Part shown: piece after piece, positions 51,033 through 59,922 of the stretch
Numbering within the stretch: position 1 is the first letter of the stretch
Layout: each line of letters opens with the position of its first letter
Assembly: GCF_006442795.2 (NCBI RefSeq)
Contig: NZ_CP083956.1
Location: 3,821,501-3,885,500 of the forward strand
Source: Mesorhizobium sp. B1-1-8
GTDB taxonomy: Bacteria; Pseudomonadota; Alphaproteobacteria; Rhizobiales; Rhizobiaceae
Length of the DNA: 64,000 nt
Reading direction: 5' to 3'
Translations under genes and position numbers: made by a program
Notes under the pieces: model-generated
Seen by the model: only the letters and a program-made list of their open reading frames with translations
Database searches by the model: none
Told to the model about the DNA's origin: nothing

Positions 51033-51602
51033 CTAAGGGGAAGTCGCGATCTGCGCGGCGGCTACAGCTTCGCCGAAGGTGTTTTTCACCCTGATCGACT
51101 TGTGGATGTAGGCGACCCAAATCCCGGTCAGAACAAACGACACAATGGGTGCGACCAGCGCATCTCCCGCAACAACTTGGCTGATTGGAGCACCTAGAAT
51201 CGTAGAGGTCCAAACAGCGTCGAGTACGAATACAAGGGGGATCGCGATCCATTGGTACAGGAACAGCTGCTTGAACCGGGGGCTCCGCCTCAGCATTGCA
51301 ACAAGAACAACCACCTGCAGCGCTGTAAACGCCAATAACAATCCTATTTCACCGTAGACTGCCAATGGGCCGTTCGGCAGCGGCATGAGCTGCTTGTAAC
51401 CGTCGCTCGACGAGACCAGGTCTGCCAACGTACGGAACAGCGACAAGGTCTGACCGATTGCCAGCAACAACAACCAGCCACCAAATCCCACGAGCTCCCC
51501 TGGGTTCTGTGACGGCCTGGCAGCTGATCGAACGGCAAAGAAAGCAGGCACGCCAATCAGCAGCAGCAGAATTGCCCAATGCCAGACAGGAAACTGCATC
51601 AA
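51033..51602 (-). CDS. Membrane protein, DUF2569-like
   Basis: The 189-residue product has a start with two Met (51602 or 51599) and four to five membrane segments. GFGGWLLLLAIGQTLSLFRT near residue 40 and the closing IWVAYIHKSIRVKNTFG resemble DUF2569 proteins as I recall them. Function is unknown. It converges on tRNA-Thr. Confidence 0.7.
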   Translation of the reverse strand: MMQFPVWHWAILLLLIGVPAFFAVRSAARPSQNPGELVGFGGWLLLLAIGQTLSLFRTLADLVSSSDGYKQLMPLPNGPLAVYGEIGLLLAFTALQVVVLVAMLRRSPRFKQLFLYQWIAIPLVFVLDAVWTSTILGAPISQVVAGDALVAPIVSFVLTGIWVAYIHKSIRVKNTFGEAVAAAQIATSP

Positions 51603-51718
51603 CCCTTCCCCCTTTATGCGCTCTTAGGTTGTATCTGATTTCCAGTTTCGACTCAAGGGGGAAACGGCAGGTGCTGTCACCTGCCGCGGAGCGGTTTAGA
51701 GTCAGGCGTGAATTGGCC

Positions 51719-51922
51719 TCAAAGCGCCCTTTGCGGGCAAGGCATTGCGGTGGCATCGCCGCAGCGGGAGGCGGCCGGCTGGGGGCGCTGGCTCATCTCC
51801 TCCGAATGGCGCACCAGTTCGGCGAACATGAGGGCGAAACTGCCCATCATCACAACGACTATGATCAGACGCGTTACCGGCAATAGACAGGTCTCTCGAC
51901 TGGCCAGCCCCCGCCAACCCAT
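51719..51922 (-). CDS. Possible small single-pass membrane protein
   Basis: A 67-residue frame (MGWRGLASRETCLLPVTRLI) contains one convincing membrane helix (LIIVVVMMGSFALMFAELV). The rest is polar, and the ribosome-binding site is not strong. It may be a real small gene or a chance frame in GC-rich DNA. Confidence 0.4.
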   Translation of the reverse strand: MGWRGLASRETCLLPVTRLIIVVVMMGSFALMFAELVRHSEEMSQRPQPAASRCGDATAMPCPQRAL

Positions 51923-52136
51923 CCACTGCGGGCTAACATGACCGATGCGGCTTTACGAGTGTTTAAGCTCCGCCTTAACCATTCCCGCCATCACATTCAT
52001 TGCGCGCCTGTCACGAAGCGCGAGCGGCTGGCAAACTGCTGCCGCGCCTCGCCACCCTTTGCAGAGGCGGGCGGCGCATGCTACGCCGTCGCGGGCGCGG
52101 CCCATGCCAGGCGGCCGCGATTGCCGTCCGGGATCC

Positions 52137-52910
52137 ATGAGCAAAACCGCCAGCCGTTTCGCCTTCGTCTCTTCCGACACCGACGACGCCCGCGCGGCGC
52201 TGGAAAGCCTGTCGTCGCGCTATGGGCAGACGCCGATCGCCGACGCCGAGATCGTCATCGCGCTCGGCGGCGACGGCTTTCTGCTGCAGACCCTGCGCGA
52301 CACGATGAGCACGGGAAAGCGTGTCTACGGCATGAACCGCGGCACCATCGGTTTCCTGATGAATGAATATCGCGCAGGCGGCCTCGAGGAGCGCATTTCG
52401 AGGGCCGTGTCCGAGACGATCCGCCCACTGGAAATGCAGGCGGTGACCTACGAAGGCGAAACGGTTTGCGCGCTGGCGATCAATGAAGTGGCGCTTTGGC
52501 GCCAGTCCTACCAGACGGCGAAAATCCGCATTACCGTCGACGAGCAGGTGCGGCTGGAGGAGTTGAACTGCGACGGCGTCATGATCGCGACGCCTGCCGG
52601 CTCCACCGCCTACAATCTGTCGGCGCACGGGCCGATCCTGCCGCTCGACGCACCGCTTCTGGCGCTGACCCCGGTCAGCCCATTCCGGCCGCGCCGCTGG
52701 CGCGGCGCGCTGCTTTCCAACAAGGCGACCGTGCGCTTCGACATACTGGAAGCGGAAAAGCGCCCGGTCAACGCGGCCGCCGACCACACCGAGGTCAAGG
52801 CGGTGGCTTCTGTCATCGTGCGGGAATCGCCGACCGCGACAGCGACGCTGCTGTTCGACCCCAACCATTCGTGGAACGAACGCATTCTCGCAGAACAATT
52901 CCGCTATTGA
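52137..52910 (+). CDS. nadK: NAD kinase
   Basis: NAD kinase phosphorylates NAD+ to NADP+. The start at 52137 (MSKTASRFAFVSSDTDDARA) gives 257 residues; an upstream frame adds 64 implausible residues. It carries the GGDG motif (IALGGDGFLLQTLRDT), the NRGTIGFLMN region and the second nucleotide-binding motif TPAGSTAYNLSAHGPI. Slightly short for the family but all active-site motifs are present. Confidence 0.96.
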   Translation: MSKTASRFAFVSSDTDDARAALESLSSRYGQTPIADAEIVIALGGDGFLLQTLRDTMSTGKRVYGMNRGTIGFLMNEYRAGGLEERISRAVSETIRPLEMQAVTYEGETVCALAINEVALWRQSYQTAKIRITVDEQVRLEELNCDGVMIATPAGSTAYNLSAHGPILPLDAPLLALTPVSPFRPRRWRGALLSNKATVRFDILEAEKRPVNAAADHTEVKAVASVIVRESPTATATLLFDPNHSWNERILAEQFRY

Positions 52911-53060
52911 GCCGGCGCAAAGACACCGGTTCGATTAAACAACCCGGTTAAGGTTACGTCTTCACAATCGTCGCATTTCCGGCCGTTTCTGTTGACAAAT
53001 CGCGGACTTGCCCCTAACTGCAGGACTGATCTTGCAGGCGCGCGGCGCTTGCCGCGCCGG

Positions 53061-54638
53061 ATGCCGTCGCGCTTTCCCAAACCAGCCAAAGACATCAAAC
53101 ACTTGTCCTCAGACACCACGACCGCTCACGAAGCGTTGACATTCACGGACCTCGGCCTGTCGCCAAAGGTCCTCTCCGCAGTCACCGACGCCGGCTACAC
53201 CAAGCCGACCCCGATCCAGGCCGGCGCCATTCCGCACGCGCTGCTCGGCAAGGACGTGCTGGGCATCGCCCAGACCGGAACCGGCAAGACCGCCTCCTTC
53301 GTTCTGCCGATGCTGACGCGATTGGAAAAGGGGCGAGCCCGGGCGCGCATGCCGCGCACGCTGATCCTCGAGCCGACGCGCGAGCTCGCCGCGCAGGTCG
53401 AGGAGAACTTCATCAAATACGGCAAGAACCACAAGCTCAACATCGCGCTCCTGATCGGCGGCGTTTCGTTCGAGGAACAGGACAAGAAGCTGGAGCGCGG
53501 CGCCGACGTGCTGATCGCGACGCCAGGCCGCCTGCTCGACCACCGCGAGCGGGGCAAGCTGCTCCTCAACGGCGTCGAGATCCTCGTCATAGACGAAGCC
53601 GACCGCATGCTCGACATGGGTTTCATCCCCGACATCGAGCGCATCTGCGAGATGATCCCGTTCACCAGACAGACGCTGTTCTTCTCGGCGACCATGCCGC
53701 CGGAGATCACCAAGCTCACCGAAAAATTCCTGCACGCGCCGGTGCGGGTCGAGGTTTCGAAGGCGGCGTCGGCGGCCACCAACATCATCCAGAGGCTGGT
53801 GAAGTCCGGTTCCAAGCCTTGGGACAAGCGCGAAACGCTGCGCAACCTGATCAAGGCCGAGGATGCGGAGCTGAAGAACGCCATCATCTTCTGCAACCGC
53901 AAGATCGAGGTGTCGGAACTGTTCCGCTCGCTGCTGAAATATGATTTCGACGCCGGCGCGCTGCATGGCGACATGGACCAGCGGGCGCGCATGCAGATGC
54001 TAGCCAATTTCCGCGATGGCAAGCTGCGTTATCTGGTGGCATCCGATGTCGCGGCGCGCGGCCTCGACATCCCCGATGTCAGCCACGTCTTCAACTATGA
54101 CGTGCCGATCCATGCCGAGGATTACGTTCACCGCATCGGCCGCACCGGCCGCGCCGGGCGTTCCGGTAAATCCTTCACCATCGCGACCCGTTCGGACACC
54201 AAATACATCGATGCGATCGAAAGGCTGATCGGCACCAAGATCGAGTGGCATGACGGCGACCTGTCGACGGTGACCGAAAGCGCCGGCGAGGAAGCGCCGC
54301 GCCGTGGCCGCGGCGCCCCGCGCCGCGCCGGCCGCAAGGACGAGGACCGCAAGGTCAAGAAGGACCGTCGCGCCAAGCCTGTCGAGGACGAGGCAGCCGA
54401 GCACGACGAGCAGCCGATCGCCGAGATTGCCGACATTGCCGAGCGCCGCGCGCGCAAGGATGCGATCCGCTCCGAAAACGATCGCAAGGGTTCCGCCGAC
54501 CGCAACGAGCAGCGTGGCGAGGCGCGTGCGCCGCGCGACCAGAATCGCCCGGCCCGCCACCGCCGTGAGGAAGATGACGGCACCGTCGGCTTCGGCGACG
54601 ACGTGCCGGCCTTCATGCGGATAGTCGCCAAGGTCTGA
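53061..54638 (+). CDS. DEAD-box ATP-dependent RNA helicase
   Basis: The start is uncertain: ATG at 53061 (MPSRFPKPAKDIKHL) or 52992; a TTG at 53103 would also fit. With the 53061 start the product is 525 residues and has all helicase motifs: Q (PTPIQ), I (AQTGTGKT), Ia (PTRELAAQ), Ib (TPGR), II (DEAD), III (SAT) and VI (HRIGRTGRAGR). A charged Arg/Lys/Glu-rich tail of about 110 residues follows, typical of the RhlE-type subgroup. It probably acts in cold adaptation, RNA decay or ribosome assembly. Confidence 0.93.
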   Translation: MPSRFPKPAKDIKHLSSDTTTAHEALTFTDLGLSPKVLSAVTDAGYTKPTPIQAGAIPHALLGKDVLGIAQTGTGKTASFVLPMLTRLEKGRARARMPRTLILEPTRELAAQVEENFIKYGKNHKLNIALLIGGVSFEEQDKKLERGADVLIATPGRLLDHRERGKLLLNGVEILVIDEADRMLDMGFIPDIERICEMIPFTRQTLFFSATMPPEITKLTEKFLHAPVRVEVSKAASAATNIIQRLVKSGSKPWDKRETLRNLIKAEDAELKNAIIFCNRKIEVSELFRSLLKYDFDAGALHGDMDQRARMQMLANFRDGKLRYLVASDVAARGLDIPDVSHVFNYDVPIHAEDYVHRIGRTGRAGRSGKSFTIATRSDTKYIDAIERLIGTKIEWHDGDLSTVTESAGEEAPRRGRGAPRRAGRKDEDRKVKKDRRAKPVEDEAAEHDEQPIAEIADIAERRARKDAIRSENDRKGSADRNEQRGEARAPRDQNRPARHRREEDDGTVGFGDDVPAFMRIVAKV

Positions 54639-54648
54639 GCTGTTTCGC

Positions 54649-54674
54649 GGGCAAGCCGACTTACCGGCTTGCCC
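54649..54674. terminator. Bidirectional hairpin between convergent genes
   Basis: GGGCAAGCCG and CGGCTTGCCC pair perfectly around ACTTAC, 11 bp after the helicase stop and 22 bp before the stop of the converging secreted-protein gene. There is no strong T tract. Confidence 0.55.
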
Positions 54675-54695
54675 TCTCGATAAGCCAGCTTTCCG

Positions 54696-55304
54696 TTACA
54701 TCGGCCCCGGCATCATCTTGGTCGGTTTCTCCAGCATGGGAAACTCGGCCTTGCTGCATTTCACGTTCGAGTTCGTCGGGCTGAACATGCCGTTGGGGTT
54801 GTCTTTGAACAGCCATGCATGAAGGTCATAGTGGACGAACTCCCTCGGAATGAGCGGATAGTGCCCCTCCATGGGCCCCATGAATTTCTGGCCAAAGAGC
54901 ACGGGAACTTCCTTGGTGTCCGGCGTCAGCGGCACCAGCCATTCCGCGGCTACCAGCTTCAAGCCTTTCTTGGTCGGCTCATAGATCAAGACGTTGGGTT
55001 TCATCGGGTCGAGCTTCTGGCCGACGCTGGGCACGTTGACGAAATGGATGCCCATGGCGCCCTTCGGATAGTTCATCGTGCCCGGTAATTTTTCACCGCT
55101 GTAGTAGACGCAGCCGACGGTCGACAGATAGAGGTCGCGGACGGCGGCGGTGTAGTCCTCGTATTTGGCGAGCGACTTTTTCAAGGCATCGATGTCGGCC
55201 TTGTTGGCGTCCTCGGCCTGGGCCGCGGCGGCGCTTAACCAAGCGCCAATGAGACCTGCCAAAACGAAGACGCCGCAGCGCCCAAGGCGAGCTGTTCCTG
55301 TCAT
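54696..55304 (-). CDS. Secreted protein of unknown function
   Basis: The 202-residue product starts MTGTARLGRCGVFVLAGLIG and has a signal peptide cleaved near AAAQAEDANK. The mature part includes LGTVGCVYYSG-like and PLIPREFVHYDLHAWLFKDN segments, with only two Cys. I do not recognise a domain. It is unlinked in function to its neighbours, and lies 200 bp from the group II intron end. Confidence 0.8.
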   Translation of the reverse strand: MTGTARLGRCGVFVLAGLIGAWLSAAAAQAEDANKADIDALKKSLAKYEDYTAAVRDLYLSTVGCVYYSGEKLPGTMNYPKGAMGIHFVNVPSVGQKLDPMKPNVLIYEPTKKGLKLVAAEWLVPLTPDTKEVPVLFGQKFMGPMEGHYPLIPREFVHYDLHAWLFKDNPNGMFSPTNSNVKCSKAEFPMLEKPTKMMPGPM

Positions 55305-55501
55305 GCATTCCTCCCAGATTTTATGATCTGGCCGTGCAAGACCGAGGCGAGATGCTGATTGCGCGGCCGTTTATTGCGCCCCATCCCCTCTGGAACAGCA
55401 TCGATGCTAGTCCTTTCCGCGGTTGCGGAAAAGCAGTTCGTTAGGACGAGCTAATTCTTCCGGCTGGCGGCATGGAGTTGAGAAACGCCGGCATCCGCTC
55501 A

Positions 55502-57384
55502 ATCGGGATAGGGGGAAGCCTCGCGGCTCCTCCCCTCCCACACCACCCTGCGTACGGGTCCGTACAGGGCGGTTCGATTGGTTATGCGGTCTTGGCGGGT
55601 TCGATGGAAGCGAGGCCGATGCTTGCGAGGAAAGCATTTGGCAGGGCAATGGCGAGCGCGGGACTGTTGCTGATGCGCCAGGGACCGTGCGCACTGCCGG
55701 CGGTTTGTGCCGCCAGCTCGCGCCCGACACCCCGGCGCCGCAGCTCCGCGAAGCGGGTGCGCCCGCGCGTCCACTGTTTCCATGCGATGGATCGCAGCCT
55801 TCGCCTGATCCACCGGTCGAGGTCGCGCAGCACCGACGGGGTTTCGCAAAAGCCGAAGTAGCCGCGCCATCCTTTCAGATAGGTCGACAGCTCCTTGGCT
55901 ATCAGCACGAGGCTTGCGCCCCGCGTCCGCATCGTCAGCACCCGCACGCGCTCCTTGAACCGGGCGACCGCCTCAGGCGCGATCCGACGCCTTGGCGTCT
56001 TCTCGTCCGTGAAGCTGAAGCCGAGGAACTTGCGCCGGTGCGACGGGGCGACCGCGCTCTTGTGCGTGTTGACCTTCAGCTTCAGACGCCTGTCGAGGAA
56101 GCGTTCGACGCTGGCCATCACCCGTTCACCCGCCCGCACACTGCGCACATAGATGTTGCAGTCGTCGGCGTAGCGCACGAAGCAATGCTTGCGTCGCTCC
56201 AGTTCCTTGTCGAGTTCGTCCAGCATCAGATTCGACAGCAGCGGCGAGAGCGGGCCGCCTTGCGGCGTTCCCTCATCGATTGGGCCGACCAGCCCGCCTT
56301 CGAGCACTCCCGAGGTCAGAAAGCCCCGGATCAGACGAAGGAGGCGCGGATCGGATACCCGCTTGGCCACCAGCCCCATCAGGATGTCGTGGTTGACCCG
56401 GTCGAAGAACTTCTCCAGGTCGATGTCCACCACGATGCGGTGGCCCGACGCGATGAACGCTTGCGCCGCGGCAACCGCCTGATGTGCCGAGCGTGCGGGT
56501 CGGAACCCGTAGCTCGACGCGCTGAACCCGTCATCCCATGCGTCCTGCAGCTCCTGCATCACCGCCTGCTGGATAAAGCGGTCGAGCACTGTCGGGATGC
56601 CGAGCGGACGGGTGCCGCCGGACGCCTTCGGGATTTCGACGCGCCGCACCGGTTGCGGCTTGTAGGAGCCTTCGAGCAATTGGGCACGAAGTTCGGGCCA
56701 GTGGTCTTTCAGATGCAGCGCCAGCCTCGACACTCATGCCGTCGATCCCCGGCGCTCCCTTGTTGCGCCGGACCTGCGCCAGCGCCTTCCTCAGATTGTC
56801 GCGCTCGACAATCGCTTCCATGCACGGTCCGGCCATCGCCGCCGGGCTTTCGGAGGCGGCGTTCGCCGCACGGGCTTCGGTCCCTGCCCCAGAGCGGTCG
56901 CGGGCTTCACCCGCTCCCATCTCGGAGAAGGCCAGCTCAAGCTGGGTTTTCCGCCGCATGGCCAATGCGAGAACTCCGTCCTACTCGTCCTTCCAACCGT
57001 TCGAGCCTTCGCCTCCGGGCAAGCCCGGCGGCTACTATGCCCTCTGCTGACTTCTGCGCCGCGATCGGCACGCCTCACGGCGGGCTCAGTCCGGAATTCC
57101 GGACACGGCGCAGATCTCCCGAGGTAAGATCGACCGCCTTCCCCGCACACCCGCCGGATTTACCACCCCGGTCCTTGATGACCATGGACTTCGCGGTCAC
57201 GTGCCCGCTCGTCCGGCCGGGTAGGCCTCATATCCGGTTCTTGTCCATCGGGTCGCGGGTTTGCTCCACGCTTCCTTCAGACCCCGCCTCACGACGACGC
57301 CCTTGCGCTTCGCTAACCCTTCGCCGTCATCAGGCTGGGTAGAGGACTCACACCTCCGAGCTGTCGATCATGCTCGGCACACAC
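55502..57384 (-). mobile_element. Group II intron, terminator-associated, with broken reverse transcriptase
   Basis: The 5' end GTGTGTGCCGAGC with GGAGGTGTGAGTCCTCT shortly after fits a domain I start. Near the 3' end (about 55541-55576) lies a domain V hairpin, CCCTGTACG-GACC-CGTACGCAGGG, with the diagnostic 2-nt bulge. The 3' end is about CCCGATT at 55501-55502, exact base uncertain. The 5' end directly follows the T tract of the OmpA-lipoprotein terminator. Insertion behind terminators is the hallmark of bacterial class C introns, as I recall, and the absence of an endonuclease domain agrees. The class is inference. Length is about 1.88 kb. Confidence 0.85.
55582..56965 (-). pseudogene. 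ltrA: Group II intron reverse transcriptase/maturase, frameshifted near residue 80
   Basis: The N-terminus (start 56965, MAMRRKTQLELAFSEMGAGE) runs to GAPGIDGMSVE and then leaves frame. The protein resumes in another frame at LALHLKDHWPELRAQLL. About 2 bp appear to be missing (or 1 bp extra) near 56727-56731, where an intact copy would read SVEDLALHL or similar. The second part has the RT motifs GTPQGGPLSPLLSNLMLDEL and FVRYADDCNIYV (the YADD catalytic pair is intact), then the maturase domain RGYFGFCETPSVLRDLDRWI and the end GPWRISNSPALAIALPNAF. No HNH endonuclease domain is present. Confidence 0.9.
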
Positions 57385-57410
57385 GAAAACGGCCCCTTGC
57401 CGGGGCCGTT
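57385..57410 (-). terminator. Intrinsic terminator of the OmpA-family lipoprotein gene
   Basis: On the minus strand AACGGCCCC pairs with GGGGCCGTT and runs into TTTTC. It lies 22 bp after the stop of the lipoprotein gene, and the group II intron begins at the very next base. Confidence 0.9.
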
Positions 57411-57431
57411 TCGCATTCGGTGGCTGACAGA

Positions 57432-58082
57432 TCAGGTGAGCGGCGAGAGCTGGATCTCGACGCGGCGGTTCTGCTCGCGGCCAGCGGCGGTCGCATTGGA
57501 TGCGATCGGGCGCGTCTTGCCGAAGCCGGTAACGGCGAAGCGGCGGGAATCGACGCCCTGACCGGAGAGGTAATTGGCGACTGCCAGAGCGCGGCGCTGC
57601 GACAGGTCGAAATTGTGCTCGTCGCCGCCGGTCGAGTCGGTGTGGCCGAAGACGTCGACCGTGGTCTGGCGGAACTTCTTCAGCACCAGCGCCACCGAGT
57701 TCAGCACCGGATAAAAGCCCGGCTTCACCGCATCCTGGTCGACATTGAAGGTGATGTCGGACGGCATGTTGAGGATGATCTGATCGCCGCTGCGGGTGAC
57801 GCTGACGCCGGTGCCTTGCAACTGGCGGCGCAGTTCGGCCTCGTTCTGGTCCATGGTCGCGCCGATGGCGCCGCCGGCAAGCGCGCCGATGCCGGCGCCG
57901 ATCAGCGCGTTGCGGCGGTCGTTGCCGCCGGCGAGCAGGCCGAGGCTGGCGCCTGCCAGGGCGCCCAACCCGGCGCCGGCCGCCGTGTTGGAGATCTTCT
58001 GGTCACCGGTATACGGATCGGTGGTGGTGCAGGCGCTCACGAGCACAGCCGTCGCCATGACGACGAGCACGGTTTTCTTCAT
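57432..58082 (-). CDS. OmpA-family lipoprotein (YiaD-like)
   Basis: The start at 58082 (MKKTVLVVMATAVLVSACTT) has a lipobox LVSAC, so a lipoprotein anchored in the outer membrane is likely. A glycine-zipper region (AAGAGLGALAGASLGLLAGG) and a C-terminal OmpA domain (VDVFGHTDSTGG, FGKTRPIASNATAAGREQNR) that binds peptidoglycan follow. It is 216 residues. The terminator behind it is occupied by the intron. Confidence 0.92.
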   Translation of the reverse strand: MKKTVLVVMATAVLVSACTTTDPYTGDQKISNTAAGAGLGALAGASLGLLAGGNDRRNALIGAGIGALAGGAIGATMDQNEAELRRQLQGTGVSVTRSGDQIILNMPSDITFNVDQDAVKPGFYPVLNSVALVLKKFRQTTVDVFGHTDSTGGDEHNFDLSQRRALAVANYLSGQGVDSRRFAVTGFGKTRPIASNATAAGREQNRRVEIQLSPLT

Positions 58083-58239
58083 AAGATTGTCCCTCTCCAA
58101 ATCACGGCCCTTGCGACCGCGCCAAATCAGCCCTTCCGCATGCCTTGTAGCATGAAATGCGGCGAAAAACGGAACGGCGAAGCCGCCCGCAAAACTTCAG
58201 CCGGCTGCCCTTCGCCCCGGCTATCGTGCCGCCGCCTTT

Positions 58240-58608
58240 CTACCAGAGATTCTTGCCGTCGATGACCACCACCTCGACCTTGTCGAGGTCGAAATCGTCG
58301 AACAGCCGCGAGTTCACGCTGACCCTCGGATTGTCGAAGTCCGGTTGGCCGCTCGACCAGTCCGGCGTTTCGGTAAAGGTGCCGCAGCCGCAAATGGCGC
58401 AGAACCCGTGTTTGACGGTTTTGGAGCCCCAGCGGTAGAAGGAAACGTTTTCAGCCGGGCTGGTCAGCTTGAATTGCGAAGGAACGTGATAGGCCCATAG
58501 CGACCCGCGCTTGGAGCAGAAAGAACACGTGCACTGCGTGACCGTCCGCGGCGCTTCCGAAACCTCGAATGTGGTCGCCTTGCAGTGGCAGCTTCCCTTG
58601 ATGGTCAT
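58240..58608 (-). CDS. GFA-family (glutathione-dependent formaldehyde-activating-like) zinc protein, copy 1
   Basis: The start at 58608 (MTIKGSCHCKATTFEVSEAP) gives 122 residues. Zinc ligands are visible in CHC near the N-terminus, CTCSFCSKRGSLW and GFCAICGCGTF. The Mss4-like fold is shared by enzymes that activate formaldehyde with glutathione and by many uncharacterised proteins, so the reaction is not established. It is distinct from the copy at 59441-59845. Confidence 0.88.
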   Translation of the reverse strand: MTIKGSCHCKATTFEVSEAPRTVTQCTCSFCSKRGSLWAYHVPSQFKLTSPAENVSFYRWGSKTVKHGFCAICGCGTFTETPDWSSGQPDFDNPRVSVNSRLFDDFDLDKVEVVVIDGKNLW

Positions 58609-58768
58609 GACGTCACCTCTCTCCGTTGTCCGCCGCCCTGGCTGGCGACGGCAGCATAAAGAAGCGGTCCTGACAACCCGTCTGTCAGCAGGCTTGGCAG
58701 CCACGCGCTGCCGTGATCAAGGCCTCACACGCCTTGGAGCATCGGCCTGGCCGCGTCAGCTCAAAGGT

Positions 58769-59140
58769 CTAGTAAGAGGGCGGCGGCACGAACAGGCAGA
58801 TGGTCTTGCCGGCATCAAGCCCGGCCTGATGCGCGCACCAGTGGTACTCGCCATCGGGTGAATTCTTGACCCGCTTGTCGCTATACGCAACCACCTCGCC
58901 CGTGCCTTTTATGACGTAGCCTTCGGGCCGCTCGCCGACCGATGATTGCGGGACTTCCTTGCAATCGTAGTTGGCGCAGCAGGCGAAGGGATAACTCCAC
59001 CCCTGCGGCTTAGCCGCCGTGGGTAGTGCATCGTGGGCGAAGGCGGGCATGGACAGCAGCGCCCCGGCCGCGAGCAGAGAGAACAGGAGTCGGCCGGCCG
59101 GTCGAACGGCTTGAGCCGACCTTAGGGTGGCAGCAGACAT
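58769..59140 (-). CDS. Small secreted Cys-containing protein of unknown function
   Basis: The start at 59140 (MSAATLRSAQAVRPAGRLLF) is preceded by AAAGGA at the right distance. The 123-residue product has a signal peptide (LLFSLLAAGALLSMPAFA) and a mature part with FACCANYDCKEVPQ, a WCAHQAGLDAGKTICLF segment and a Pro-rich end. The five Cys suggest disulfides or metal binding. I do not recognise the family by name. Confidence 0.75.
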   Translation of the reverse strand: MSAATLRSAQAVRPAGRLLFSLLAAGALLSMPAFAHDALPTAAKPQGWSYPFACCANYDCKEVPQSSVGERPEGYVIKGTGEVVAYSDKRVKNSPDGEYHWCAHQAGLDAGKTICLFVPPPSY

Positions 59141-59440
59141 CGAAACATTCCTTTCGAGCATCAAGCGGTTTCGCTTGCCCGTTCCCGGAACGTGTCTTCC
59201 CAGTGGCCGGATCGTCAGTCGCAGACAAGCCGCGTCCGGCCATAAATGCTTGTTCCCACAACCCGAAGGCTGGGCTGATTCCTTGGCCGGCGCAAGAAGC
59301 GATCGTTTGATCGGAATCGCATCCACGCGCCGGCGACTGCGGCAAAAAATCGTGCGCCGGCTTGGTTAACCCACGGATCAAGGCAGGCCGGCGACCGGGG
59401 CGCTTAACAACGAAGTTCCGGTCGCAGAGGTTCCGGCCTG
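59141..59440. other. Non-coding interval between the secreted Cys protein and the second GFA gene
   Basis: About 300 bp with no convincing gene or strong hairpin. It may hold the promoter of the secreted protein gene, but I cannot place one with confidence. Confidence 0.45.
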
Positions 59441-59845
59441 TCAGCCGGTGGCATGCTCAACAAATTGTGGCAGATCGTCGGCGATCGTGAACCATGGCGC
59501 CTTGGATCCGACAAAAATGTGCGCACTCGGGCGGATGCTCGGGTCGTCTGTCAGCGACCCCATGGCGATATGGACGTAAGCGCCCTGGCGCACCACCGAA
59601 TAAAGCAGTGAACCGCACTGCCCGCAATGCGCATCATGGCCGCTTGCATCGCCGAAGATCAGCAACTTGCCATCGCCGGCAGTCAGGCGGAACTTGTCGC
59701 GCTCGATGCCGGCGAAAGGCTTGAAGGCCGAACCTGTCGTGCGCCGGCAGTTCGAGCAATGGCAGTTCGCGGCATAGGCGAATTCGTCCGCCACCTCGTA
59801 GCGAGCGGCGCCGCAAAAACATTTTCCGGAAAGCGTGCGCGTCAT
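59441..59845 (-). CDS. GFA-family zinc protein, copy 2
   Basis: The start at 59845 (MTRTLSGKCFCGAARYEVAD) gives 134 residues. Zinc ligands are visible in KCFCG, ANCHCSNCRRTTGSAFKPF and HDAHCGQCGSLLY. It is clearly related in fold to the protein at 58240-58608 but diverged, so an old duplication or separate acquisition is equally possible. Confidence 0.9.
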   Translation of the reverse strand: MTRTLSGKCFCGAARYEVADEFAYAANCHCSNCRRTTGSAFKPFAGIERDKFRLTAGDGKLLIFGDASGHDAHCGQCGSLLYSVVRQGAYVHIAMGSLTDDPSIRPSAHIFVGSKAPWFTIADDLPQFVEHATG

Positions 59846-59922
59846 CACTCCTCCTCCCGCCACGGCGCTCAGGATATGTCGCGATTCAGGTCAGGCCGGC
59901 CTCACCCGAATATCGGGATATC

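Noticed and set aside
55582..56733. Treating the 383-codon reverse transcriptase frame as a complete gene with GTG start.
   Set aside because: The N-terminal part needed for the RT fold lies upstream in another frame, joined at GMSVE, so the frame is the C-terminal part of a broken gene.
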